53,483 bases of DNA from Emmonsiellopsis sp. PD_33 (lineage: Eukaryota > Ascomycota > Eurotiomycetes > Onygenales > Ajellomycetaceae). Positions within the stretch are counted from its first letter, which is position 1. Each line of letters opens with the position of its first letter. The notes beneath the pieces were generated by a model. That model ran no database searches. It was not told the origin of the DNA and was given only the letters and a program-made list of their open reading frames with translations. A program made the position numbers and the translations under genes. The DNA lies in contig JANTQF010000238.1 of the NCBI GenBank assembly GCA_032988165.1, positions 1 through 53,483 on the forward strand. Reading direction: 5' to 3'. This document shows, one piece after another, positions 44,745 through 53,483 of this stretch.

Positions 44745-47547
44745 ATGGAGAACGAAGTGCTTGATCATGCCGCCGGGCCTGCGAGCAACTCTGAGCAGAT
44801 GCCTAGTACAGAAGGGAAGCGTTCAAAGCCCACCGATGAATCGCTATTTAACGGGGTTCAGTACACCCGTCCTCCTTTCACGCCTAGTACAGAAGGGAAG
44901 CGTGAAAAGCCCACCGATGAATCGCTATCTAACGGGGTTCAGTACACCCGTTCTCGTTTCCGACCCCTTCCCCCACTGCCATTTTGCCACTTCACAAACG
45001 AATTTTTCCCACCAATAAAGACAATCTGGCTCAAACATCTTAAAGAACCAGAGACGGGAGTCGCCGGCCCAGGGTGGGCTTACCATAGTATGTGTCTGCA
45101 CAGAAGAGCACTTTCTCTTTCACAAACGCATGACATAATCGTACTCACGATTCATATGAATAGGGCCGCAGGATAACTACAGGGGTCGTGGTACCCCTAA
45201 TTATATACCTGAGTGGGAACTAATTCAAGAGGGGGACAACTGGTACCATATCGATGATGCAAACCGATCATGCCCAGTGATCTTTCCAAGCGCCAACCGG
45301 GATGGCCCAGTGGCGCGATACGTTCCGTATTCATTCGTGTCTCGCACGGGCACGTCCGCTTCATATATTACACACGAGTACTACCCGCGTGAGAAACTCG
45401 ATCTCCGTCAAGTAGAGACATCGTTAGGCTCTCTATATTCGGTTCCTTCTGACTATCGATTTAACTTATCCTTTGAAAAACCAGCGCTACGCTTTAAGAT
45501 GGCAGAAGGAACTGCGGATCGATTTTTGGAAAAAATTCGGGCGTTGTTTGATAGTTGGCGCACCTTTTCAGTCCTAGATTTCGACGAGCATATGAAGGTC
45601 AATGTTTATAAGGCCTACAATCCTTCGGGCCTCCCATGGAAGGACCCAGGGAAGGACACTATCGACGAAAGGCACCCATATTGGTTGGCTTCGGGCCTTG
45701 CGATGTTGGCCGAACGTGAAACGCTCGATATCCCACCCACGTCACTGATATTCTCGAAGACAGCAGTGTCACCTCGTGACCGTGACCGCCCCCCTCAATG
45801 CCCATGGTATCGAATCCTCCACTGTGGCGGCCTGGAGTCGGCCCTCACCCAGCAGATCTCACGTGAGTTCGCCGAGCCGGAAAACATCGTGGACATGTTA
45901 TTCGATTTCACGATATCTTACCGTCATTTGCGGAGTCCCCATGATGATAAAGATATGCATAGATACCTGACGGATATTTTCAAGTTACACCTTAGTTGTC
46001 ATCATCGATACCCTATCGCCAATCCCTACTCATCGGTTGGTTTTCGTCAACAACCCTTCCACTTGACATGGTTCCGAATCATGGAAGAAACAGGGCAAAC
46101 TGGGGCATGGAAATCCGGGAAGCTATATGGTGATAAGAATGGACGAAAAATTCAGGAAGCTGCTTTTACACTTGATTATATTTACGAACCCCCACGAACA
46201 GCTCGCAAGTTTGACCACAGTTACCACTGGACAGTGCTCCTACTTAGCCCAAAACATATGCACATCAACACCGAATCTTTCACTTGGCCTCCTAGTGTCA
46301 TTTTAAATTTAATTTGGCACGCCCTTCGCGATGTATCGGACTCGTGGGAGGAGATTGCCTCACATTTTGTATGTGTTCTGAACGATCAGGATGCAATATT
46401 CGACCCGCAGATGCATGACTCTCTTTTGTTTGATGACGACACATTCTCCCGGTCTCGCCTCTACTTTTGGGCTATGGATAGCCTCGAGGTGTTCAAGGAC
46501 CGAGTGGCAGACGCTGTTAAACAGTGGGAGTTTTTCTGGAAAGCTCGTCATAAGATCTTCCAGGCCCACGAAGAAAATCTTATTTCCCGCTTCAAATCAG
46601 CTGGGTTTGACGATCCGTTTTTCAAGGCGAAGCTGCGATCACGATATCGAGTGGATGATGTGGCGAAGGAGATCGAGACCCAAGTGAACCGGTTAAAGAA
46701 TTTGGAGGCGAGATTTGATAGATTTTACCGGCGGACACAGTCATTGAGGGATGGTGCAAGTACCTGACCGCTAAATAGTAGTCAATAAGACAATCGTTAA
46801 CCGCTTATACAGCTCTTCAACGCTAGCAGCGTCGTCGAAAGCCGCGCGGCAACCCAACTCGGAGAGAACGTGAGACTCCTCACATACGTCAGCATCGTCT
46901 ACCTGCCTCTCGGATTCTGTGCTGCCCTTTGGAGCATCAACGAAAAATACAGTGTTCCAAATTTCGCAATCGTCACCGTGGTCATCGGCCTTACCACCTA
47001 CATTCTCGTCAGCAACCTGAACAACGCGGTTCATTTCGCCAAAAGGACCTTCCGGAAAGTTAAAACCCCTGTGGTGGACCGTATGAAACACGATCCGGAC
47101 AAAATATGGTCGGATCGCGCCACCCGGTTTGCCGCGTTCAGACCTGAGAGGGAGAAGGTTGAGCCCTCGCTGTGGTATATCCCGCAGTATATGTTCATCG
47201 AGACACTGCGGAAATTGGGTCTATCGAAACGCCCTCCTGGTGATTTAGCGGAAGAGCCCAAACCAAAACCAAGCAAAAGTGGGAAGCCACCAAATAACCC
47301 ATCGGCGGCGAAGGAGGCATCAGAGAAGACAACAAAGCAGCCAGCTAAAAACGATGCAAAACTCAAAACCAACCAAACAAGCGAGCCTCATGAATCACAT
47401 CCTCCGGACGATGAAAACCTGAACCCGGAATCGAACAGCGAAGGGACCAAGACTTTGAGGTTCCTAAGCCGTCCAGCCTATTACTGGATGAAACTGAAGA
47501 GGCGACGGGGACCTGCACAACAAGACGGCGCAGAACGCGAAGTGTAG
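44745..47547 (+). CDS. Large CorA-like membrane protein
   Basis: Three exons: 44745-45087, 45164-46755 and 46813-47547; 889 residues. The first intron is GT-AG (76 nt). The second (57 nt) is best read as GC-AG, with donor GCAAGT: it joins SLRDG to LFNASSVVESRAATQLG, the usual text before the CorA-type membrane helices, and no GT donor of the right phase exists. Two C-terminal transmembrane helices follow at about 665-685 (LTYVSIVYLPLGFCAALW) and 697-717 (FAIVTVVIGLTTYILVSNLN). The loop motif GMN of true CorA magnesium channels is replaced by SIN. The first ~630 residues match no domain I can name beyond the fungal CorA-like group. Residues 19-72 are two nearly identical 27-residue repeats. 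The tail (~745-889) is Lys/Pro-rich and disordered. Transport of a metal ion is possible but unproven. Confidence 0.8.
44801..44962 (+). repeat. Tandem 81-bp duplication in the CorA-like coding sequence
   Basis: Copies 44801-44881 and 44882-44962 differ at only about a dozen sites and encode two 27-residue units, starting PSTEGKRSKPTDESL and PSTEGKREKPTDESL. The length is a multiple of three, so frame is kept. The similarity points to a recent event. Confidence 0.93.
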
Positions 47548-48388
47548 AGTGCGTGGGTACGAACCGCTTCATGGTTGCAGAGACTTATATAGGATTCTAT
47601 CGTTTCTTCATATATGCGATGAGGTTTTTAGCTGAGGCTGTTGGTTAGATGTAAGGGGATCGATTTGTTTTTTGTAGCTCGGGTTCCTTTGCCTCCATAT
47701 TTGCCCCTTTTTTTTGGACTGCTCGTATTTCCATTTCTCCATCGCCTGGCCTATCTCTCTTATCCCCCCGGTCTCTTTTCCTCCTTCTTCCATTTCCTTT
47801 CATTTCATTTACTGACACTCACGCTCACCATGATATCCCAATCCTCACAATTCCATCTTCCGGGTTTCATTTTCATTTCAACCGAGCCAACAATAGCATA
47901 TGTGATTGATTGCTCGTTCCCATATTTCCCTAACATTTAAAAAACGAAATTTCATTTCCCGGTATAATGTCAAGTTTTCGGAGAGTTGAACTATATAATC
48001 TACTATTACTCCCTGACACCATCCTGTCATTTAAACAACCTTATGTTACGTTGCGACTACTACTTTGCACAGCTATATCATAATAAAAGAAAGAATTTCT
48101 ATAGGGGTAAATCTAGTAGCATCATTCCTATTATTATTATTCTATAAATTACAATCAATCTAAACCCTAATCCCGTGTGTAGCAACGGAAAATAAAATGA
48201 AAGAGAAACCCCTAGAAACTCCTTGGTTAGTGTTTATCCATCCATACCCATCCAATCCAACCTGATCTAGTCCCAGAAACAAAGAAAAAATAATCGACGG
48301 AGGGTTGTGTAACTAACCCCCCCCCCCGGCCGGTTCGGTACATATCATACATCCCTTGCCCCTTTACCCCCCTCAACCCCTCAATCCC
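47548..48388. other. Convergent spacer, CorA-like / GH47 gene
   Basis: 841 bp, CT-rich then AT-rich, with an 11-base C-run near 48320. It holds the two 3' UTRs. No gene seen. Confidence 0.6.
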
Positions 48389-50267
48389 TCAACCCCTCTT
48401 CAACGGATGCGCCTCCGTATTAAACACCCACTCATCCAAACTCGCCGCACCAGGCTCACTAAACAGCAAATAAAAATACTTCAACGTCTCCCCGGTCCAG
48501 AACGACTCCATCTCATTCAGAACACCGGGGTTCCGCGAGGTGACGTCTGCGACGGCGCCGTAGGCGAGGTTCGTGCGTGCGTGGCCCTCGATGGCGGTGA
48601 ACATGTCCCAGCCCTTGTCTTGGAGGGTTTGGTCGCCGGTTATGCGGTAGAGGATGAAGACTGATTCGATGGCTTCGGGTCTGTTTATTTTACAGAGTTT
48701 TTTTAGTATTTAAGGTGTGTGTGGGGGGGGGGGAGGTAGATTCGAGGGTGGGAGGGGTTACCTTAAAGTATATCTCCTATCGGGAATTTCAGCGAAGCCG
48801 GGAATTTTCCCTTGCTCCTTGCCCATCCGCTCAAAGTCGTCGGGGGTAGCATCGTCGTGGATTTCATTTACGAACCAGAGGTGTGGCTGCCAGGTACAAT
48901 CCGTTGTGTCCTCACAGGCAACCGCCTTGAATGATTCCGGCATTATGCCGCTGGGCATGCTTTTATACGCCCAGATACAGCCCTCTGTGAGTTTTCTAGC
49001 TATCTCAATTTCTTCAGGGCGGTTAAAGACCTTGGCGCCTAGGGCTACCATACCCCCGACGAAGCAGGTAAGATGTTGGCCTTCAGGTTTAAGAATAGCC
49101 ATGGATTTGCCTGAGATATACGATTGTCCAGATAACAGGATGTCATCGTTGTTTTTGGTCATTGGACGGAAGAAAAGATTCTTTTTGGCCACTTCAATGG
49201 CAGCTTCGTACATTTCCTTGTATTGCTGGCTTCGGCCGCCAAGCATGAGATATTCCTATTTTACGCATGTTAGCCATTAAAGCGGGTGGCCCTGTAGGTT
49301 TGGGAATCTGTACTTTTGGTAGATACTCGTAGAGGGAATCAGCCATGCCGCCAAAGGTAAAGCGGCGGTCACCATTGAAAGCAGGGGTGATTGTATCAAC
49401 AGCCAGAGGCCACAGCCCAGGGAGTCTGGTGTTATGCTGGTGTTCATGAAGTAGATCAGTAATCCGTTGAATAGCATCAAAGTACTTGGGATCTTTGGTA
49501 ATTTGGGTTAACCGGGTAAATTCCACGGAGAGTGAGCCTAGCTCAGCCAGGATATTTAGACTGCTAGACTCTTGGTCTTCGCCGTCTCGGGCAGCAGGCC
49601 AATACCAACGAAGCACGGGCATCCTGTTTGGGGTATCAAAAGCGACGTAAAGCATGTCAGCCAATTCGACAGCCTTTTTGAGGAGAATCGGATAAGCCCC
49701 TCCTGTGAGGTCGTGGGCAGCCAAGAATCCACCTAGGTAGCGGATAGTTGTCTCGAACACATTCAACATCAGGGTGTCTGAGGTCGAAAAATCAATGTGC
49801 TCAATAGCAGCAACAGCCTCTTCGAATTCGTCCTTCAACCCCATAAGCCACAGGGTATCCAACGAATCAACCAGAGTTGCGCCCCATCCGCCAAAAGTAC
49901 TTTTGCGTTCGCCATCGATGGGCCCAAGCTCATCCTGTAACCAAGCATTGGTTTTATATCCTTTCCACGTGTGCAGGAAGCTTTCCTTCACTGCATTTTG
50001 ACGGTCTTGTCTAATTTCTCTGGAGTCTGGGTCTTCGACGGGGAAGTTAAATTGGATCTTCGGGGTTGCAGCGGGCTCGTTCGTAGGGAGGGGTATCATC
50101 GAGGTGACGGGGTTCTTGATGACATGGAGTTTCCACCAATTATGGACATACCCGCGCGAAGGGGGGGCAGCAATGGGAGCAACTGGAATATGGTGAAGAT
50201 GATAGAGAGCGAGCAAGAAAACAAAAGAAAAGATCAGGGTGACAACCCATCGTCGAATGCACGCCAT
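48389..50267 (-). CDS. GH47 class I alpha-1,2-mannosidase (type II membrane protein)
   Basis: Three exons: 50267-49314, 49255-48762 and 48680-48389, with introns of 58 and 81 nt; 579 residues. Residues ~7-24 form a signal anchor (WVVTLIFSFVFLLALYHL), so the enzyme should sit in the ER or Golgi with its catalytic domain in the lumen. GH47 landmarks in order: FLHTWKGYKTNAWLQDELGP, STFGGWGATLVDSLDTLWLM, FETTIRYLGGFLAAHDLTG, ILAELGSLSVEFTRL, YEYLPKEYLMLGG across intron 1, HLTCFVGGM, RPEAIESVFILYR across intron 2, and the terminal calcium-binding FNTEAHP. It trims mannose from Man9/Man8 N-glycans. The frame is open upstream to 50441, but that part is Cys/Arg-rich and looks like leader. Confidence 0.93.
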
Positions 50268-51830
50268 AGGATGAGAAGTGTAAGGAACGGAATGCCAGCA
50301 ACGAAGACGAGGCTGACGAGAATAACGAATGTAACTGCAACGACAACAACAACGACGACGAGCTGCTGCTGTTCTCAAGACATTGCACAGGACGAAGAGA
50401 CAACAGGGAAGACGGAGTGTTGCAGCTCCAAGAAGCTGCAATCCTGGGAATCAATTCGATGCAAATCCCGCTGGCTGGCCAGGATTCCAAGCCAATGACC
50501 AGACTCACGGACACAAACAGGGCGAGGAGGCTGTTCCCAGTTCCACCAGCAGCCCGTTAGTCTGTGTTTTGGAGGTGAAAGGAGCCACAAATATTGAAGA
50601 CGTTGGCTGTGCTCGAATGGGAGATGTCGCAGGCTGAGGCTGGTTGACGTAAGCTCGCGTGGGGACCGGGGCTGGCTGGCTGCTTGGCGCCAAGCTTAGC
50701 GCAGATCCCCCCGAAGCAGCCCGTTCTAGCGCCTAATTTGCGGGCGAGACCCGCCGAAGCCACGCCTGAACTTAACTAAACTCGCCTAACCACGCCCCCG
50801 GTGATTAGGGGTCGATGGATCAGAGACACCGGGTTTCAGATGGCCAGCTTAAATTGGACAGCACGGCCTGGCTTCCTCCAGCTCCAGCCTCCAGGGCTTC
50901 CAGAACAACACCATCCTCCCCATATCAATCCGAAACTTATCTGCCATGGGGACACAATTGACAATTGACGTTGATTGGCGTCAAAAGCCAGAATATTCAA
51001 ATCCCACCAGCATTGGAACGTCTCCGGTTGCCGGTGACTACCATGCACCACAGGCTATGGAACGGTTGTGCCGCCAGTATGGGATGGAATCAATACGCCC
51101 ACAGAGGACAGGCTCAGAGGAAATTCGAATCTTGCCTGGCCAGTTTTGATATCGAGCGGGGTGGACGCAACTTTGGAGTTTCCCTCCCCCCTTGCAGGAA
51201 TGATGAAGTCAGTTCTGCTGGTAGCAGATCCAGCAATCCGAGAACAATTGATACGTTTTCAAACTGATAGGAGCGGGACATATGTTTGACTTCAATTGTT
51301 AGTCTACGGCCGAAATCCAGGGAGAGAGAAATCGGGAACAGATTGGCATGTTCAAACCTTCATGGACCGACCGATCATGATGAGTATTCCGAGTGGCCAA
51401 CCCTCCCGCTTCTACATGGGTTGCTTCAAGAGAAGAAGAAAACATCGACCTCGCATCAAAAGGAAACAAAAGATGGCTTGAACAAGATCCAATGGCCTGA
51501 CCGACACGTGATTGCTGCCTGAATCTCCCCGTATTCTCAGCTTGGCGGCTTCTTGCTTCTGTTCTAAGATGCAATAACTTGAGCTTCATGCTTGCTGGGA
51601 CGGGATCTTTTGTCTTGGGAGTGAGTCACCTTCAAGACAGGGGGAGGGGTTGGTATGTCCCCTCGCGATCATGAAGCATAAAAGCAACACCCCGTCCGTC
51701 CCGGAAACAGACAGCCCGCCGCTCTGAACATCTGTGAAGCTCAATAGATCTTTTCCAGACACACAATACATACCTCCAATTGAGCCTCCTCAATTACATT
51801 CAATCCCCTCAGACAAAAGCAATCCTCACA
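50268..51830. promoter_or_regulatory. Long divergent spacer, GH47 / VOC-fold gene
   Basis: 1.56 kb with no gene I can support. Contents: GH47 leader with a short AAC/GAC-rich repeat (~50336-50362), a 14-bp palindrome at 50682-50695, a CACGTG at 51505-51510 and an AP-1-like TGAGTCA at 51622-51628, ~200 bp upstream of the VOC-fold start. Small ORFs (for example 67 codons at 50946-51149) have no recognisable domain. Confidence 0.55.
50682..50695. promoter_or_regulatory. 14-bp perfect palindrome GCTTGGCGCCAAGC
   Basis: Exact inverted repeat, ~415 bp upstream of the GH47 start. It resembles a dimeric factor site of the TTGGC/GCCAA type. No factor can be named. Confidence 0.4.
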
Positions 51831-52310
51831 ATGGCCGATACAACATTCATCCCTCCCACGCACAGAATCCACACCTGCCTCTGGATGGAAAAGGATGGCC
51901 TCGAAGCTGCCAAGTTCTACACCTCCCTCTTCAAAAACTCCCGCATCACCAACGAGCACTCCACCCTAGTCACCTTCCAGCTCGAGGGACAGGACATATC
52001 CATTCTCAACGGCGGGCCGTATTTCACCCTCTCCCCCGCCGTGTCCCTGTTCACCATCTGCGAGGATCAAGCCGAGATCGACCGCTTATGGGCAGCATTC
52101 ACCGCGGACGGAGGCAAGGAGTCGCAGTGTGGTTGGGTTACGGATAAGTTTGGGGTCTCTTGGCAGATTGTGCCGCGGTGTTTGATGGAGATGCAGTTTG
52201 AGAAGGATGAGGCGAAGAGGAAGCGGGCGCATGAGGCCATGTTGAAAAGTGTCAAGTTTGATATTGAGACGCTGACGAGGGCGTTTAATGGCACTGAAGA
52301 GAGTGGATAG
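51831..52310 (+). CDS. VOC-superfamily (PhnB / 3-demethylubiquinone methyltransferase-like) protein
   Basis: Single exon, 159 residues from the ATG giving MADTTFIPPTHR; the frame is open 17 codons upstream, but without an ATG. The glyoxalase-type beta-alpha-beta pattern is clear: HRIHTCLWMEKDGLEAAKFY, then TFQLEGQDISILNGGPYFTL and LWAAFTADGGKESQCGWVTD, then KFGVSWQIVP. This matches the PhnB/3-dmu-9_3-mt group, mostly stand-alone VOC proteins of unknown substrate; the methyltransferase name is historical. No signal peptide. It could act on small electrophiles or ubiquinone precursors, but nothing here decides. Codon choice turns from C-ending to G-ending at ~52110. Confidence 0.85.
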   Translation: MADTTFIPPTHRIHTCLWMEKDGLEAAKFYTSLFKNSRITNEHSTLVTFQLEGQDISILNGGPYFTLSPAVSLFTICEDQAEIDRLWAAFTADGGKESQCGWVTDKFGVSWQIVPRCLMEMQFEKDEAKRKRAHEAMLKSVKFDIETLTRAFNGTEESG

Positions 52311-52956
52311 GGGGGAAAGTCTACGCTAGTTTCGGCTCCGGGTCAAGCTTAGGGCGGTCCAGGGAGAGTTCGCTGAGATGTGTCGCCGGGAGGTTCGATG
52401 CCCACCCTCGGGAATTTCCTTTTATTGGTGGATATGATGTTATGGACGGGATTGTTGGATGGGAAATTGACATGTCGTTATGGGCTGTATCCGTGTGGAA
52501 AACGAAAGGGGCGCATAACGATACCTAGTGGAAATGATATTTCATAATTGATATGTAGCCTCCTGGTCTCCTTTATTAGAGATGACGCAGTATCGGCTTT
52601 TGATAAAGCCCTCGGCCCCTGACGCTAAGTTCGGCACTATTTAGTTACCCCACAGAACCCGGCCCGTGAAGCAACTTCCCGAGGCTCCAATCATCCACAA
52701 TGCCGACGCCAATATCAAAACCAGGATACGCACCATCATTCCAACATAGAACAGATAATTCCTTCTAGAATGAAGAAACACCCCACCACCACTACCAAGT
52801 TCTGAACTCCTCCCTCCTAATCCCCCTGTGATTCATCTCACATTCCCCTCCTTAAACCTCCCCAACCGCCCCCTCCTATCTACACAACCACTATCCAACC
52901 ATCCAACCCAACCCAACCCACCACAACCACCTGGTCCACCGCCACCAATCCCCAAA
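52311..52956. other. Spacer between VOC-fold and MDR genes
   Basis: 646 bp. It holds the 3' UTR of the VOC-fold gene and the promoter of the MDR gene, which becomes very C-rich (CCAACC repeats) just before its start. No ORF of note. Confidence 0.6.
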
Positions 52957-53430
52957 ATGCAAGCCATCCACTTAACAACCTACACCCCCACCCCAACCAC
53001 CACCCTCCACCCCACCACCATCCCCCTCCCCCACCCCCCCGGCCCATCCGAAGCCCTCATAAAAATCTCCCACAGCGCCCTAAACCACGTCGACCTCCTC
53101 TACGCCCGCGGCAAACACCAAAACAACACCTCCTCCCTCATCACACCCCCCTTCACCCTCGGCCTCGAGTTCGCAGGCACAATCGTCGCCCTGGGCCATC
53201 GCACGTACCCATACAATACATCTACATCTACATCTACATCTGCGCGTGATAATCCCGAGGGATTGCAGATTGGCGAGAAAGTCTTCGGCGCGGCGCTGGG
53301 GGCGTTTGCGGAGTATATTGTTGTGCCGCTAAGGGCGGTGAGGCGGGTGCCGGTGGCGGCGGGGTGGGGGGCGGAGGATGCGGCGGGGTTGGCGGGGACG
53401 GCGACGGTGGCCCGTAGTTTTACGGACTGA
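52957..53430 (+). CDS. MDR-family (quinone oxidoreductase-like) dehydrogenase, broken at 3' end
   Basis: The ATG gives MQAIHLTTYTPTP. About 152 residues of the GroES-like N-terminal domain of a zinc-independent medium-chain dehydrogenase/reductase are present: ALIKISHSALNHVDLLYARG, PFTLGLEFAGTIVALG, GEKVFGAALGAFAEYIVVPL and EDAAGLAGTATVA. Normally the chain goes on with the Rossmann domain, but after base 53412 the text no longer fits the family and meets a stop at 53430. The gene is thus cut by an intron running out of the window, a true disruption or an assembly break. A four-copy ACATCT repeat inside the CDS (53218-53241) encodes an STSTST loop. Codons flip from C-ending to G-ending at ~53290. 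Confidence 0.75.
   Translation: MQAIHLTTYTPTPTTTLHPTTIPLPHPPGPSEALIKISHSALNHVDLLYARGKHQNNTSSLITPPFTLGLEFAGTIVALGHRTYPYNTSTSTSTSARDNPEGLQIGEKVFGAALGAFAEYIVVPLRAVRRVPVAAGWGAEDAAGLAGTATVARSFTD
53218..53241 (+). repeat. (ACATCT)n coding microsatellite
   Basis: Four perfect hexamers encoding Thr-Ser repeats inside the MDR protein. Same unit as at 8255-8276. Confidence 0.9.
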
Positions 53431-53483
53431 TATGGTTCTCAAGCTACGCGACCGTTTCACAAAGGCTCTTGTCGAGAACCCGC
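53413..53483. other. Unassigned 71-bp tail after the MDR break
   Basis: Composition changes abruptly from extreme G-richness to balanced. One plus-strand frame is open to the edge and reads like ordinary protein (MVLKLRDRFTKALVENP), not like an MDR domain. It may belong to another gene or element; I cannot assign it. Confidence 0.5.

Noticed and set aside
48316..48332. Homopolymer C-run as a sign of a frameshift or regulatory site
   Set aside because: It lies outside any CDS, and homopolymer length is error-prone in sequencing.
50268..50441. N-terminal extension of the GH47 protein
   Set aside because: It would place a Cys/Arg-rich segment before a normal type II signal anchor; the inner ATG gives the standard family start.
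50946..51149. 67-codon ORF in the GH47/VOC spacer
   Set aside because: Short, with no conserved text and no splice continuation; expected by chance in 1.5 kb.
1..53483. tRNA genes, rRNA, CRISPR arrays, prokaryotic operons or intact transposons
   Set aside because: None was recognised on reading both strands; repeats are short microsatellites and one coding duplication. A tRNA or TE search program was not available.

Overview
The window is nuclear DNA of a filamentous ascomycete (Pezizomycotina), most likely Eurotiales (Aspergillus/Penicillium group). The evidence is short introns (about 50-120 nt) with CTAAC/CTGAC-type branch points and YAG acceptors, compact gene spacing, and proteins closest in layout to Aspergillus forms (Pds5/BimD, Atp25, Chm7-type ESCRT-III, Trs85). 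The genus call is an inference; I could run no search. Exon borders are my own splice-site reading. In every complete spliced gene the joined exons keep frame to the stop codon.

Layout, left to right. 1 to ~130 is a piece of mitochondrial cox1 (TGA read as Trp) at the very edge, then ~2 kb of microsatellite-rich DNA. Next come an Rco1-like double-PHD protein (-), a PA2G4/Cdb4-type pseudo-aminopeptidase (-), an endonuclease/exonuclease/phosphatase-fold enzyme (+), Snf5 (-), Pds5 (-), Atp25 (-), Nmd3 (+), Esf2 (-), a GH125 Mug157-like protein (-), Pol32/Cdc27 (-), Rad18 (+), Chm7/CHMP7 (-), Trs85 (-), Cca1 (+), Tti2 (+), Fig4 (-), a large CorA-like membrane protein (+), a GH47 alpha-1,2-mannosidase (-), a small VOC/PhnB-fold protein (+), and an MDR oxidoreductase (+) that breaks off near the right edge.

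The genes are mostly housekeeping. They cover chromatin and cohesion (Rco1-like, Snf5, Pds5), replication and damage tolerance (Pol32 and Rad18, head to head over one 241-bp promoter), PIKK assembly (Tti2), ribosome biogenesis (Esf2, Nmd3, probably the PA2G4 homologue), tRNA maturation (Cca1), mitochondrial ATP synthase assembly (Atp25), membrane traffic (Trs85, Chm7, Fig4) and glycoprotein trimming (GH47; perhaps GH125). The only segment that looks accessory is 43.8-48.4 kb, with the CorA-like gene in wide spacers.

No CRISPR array, operon, tRNA, rRNA or intact transposon was seen. The most notable signals are: a repeated switch from C-ending to G-ending codons part-way along many genes, on both strands; paired MluI cell-cycle boxes in the Pol32/Rad18 promoter; a GC-AG intron and a fresh 27-residue tandem duplication in the CorA-like gene; two frame-preserving stop-free introns; and sequence breaks at both ends of the window.
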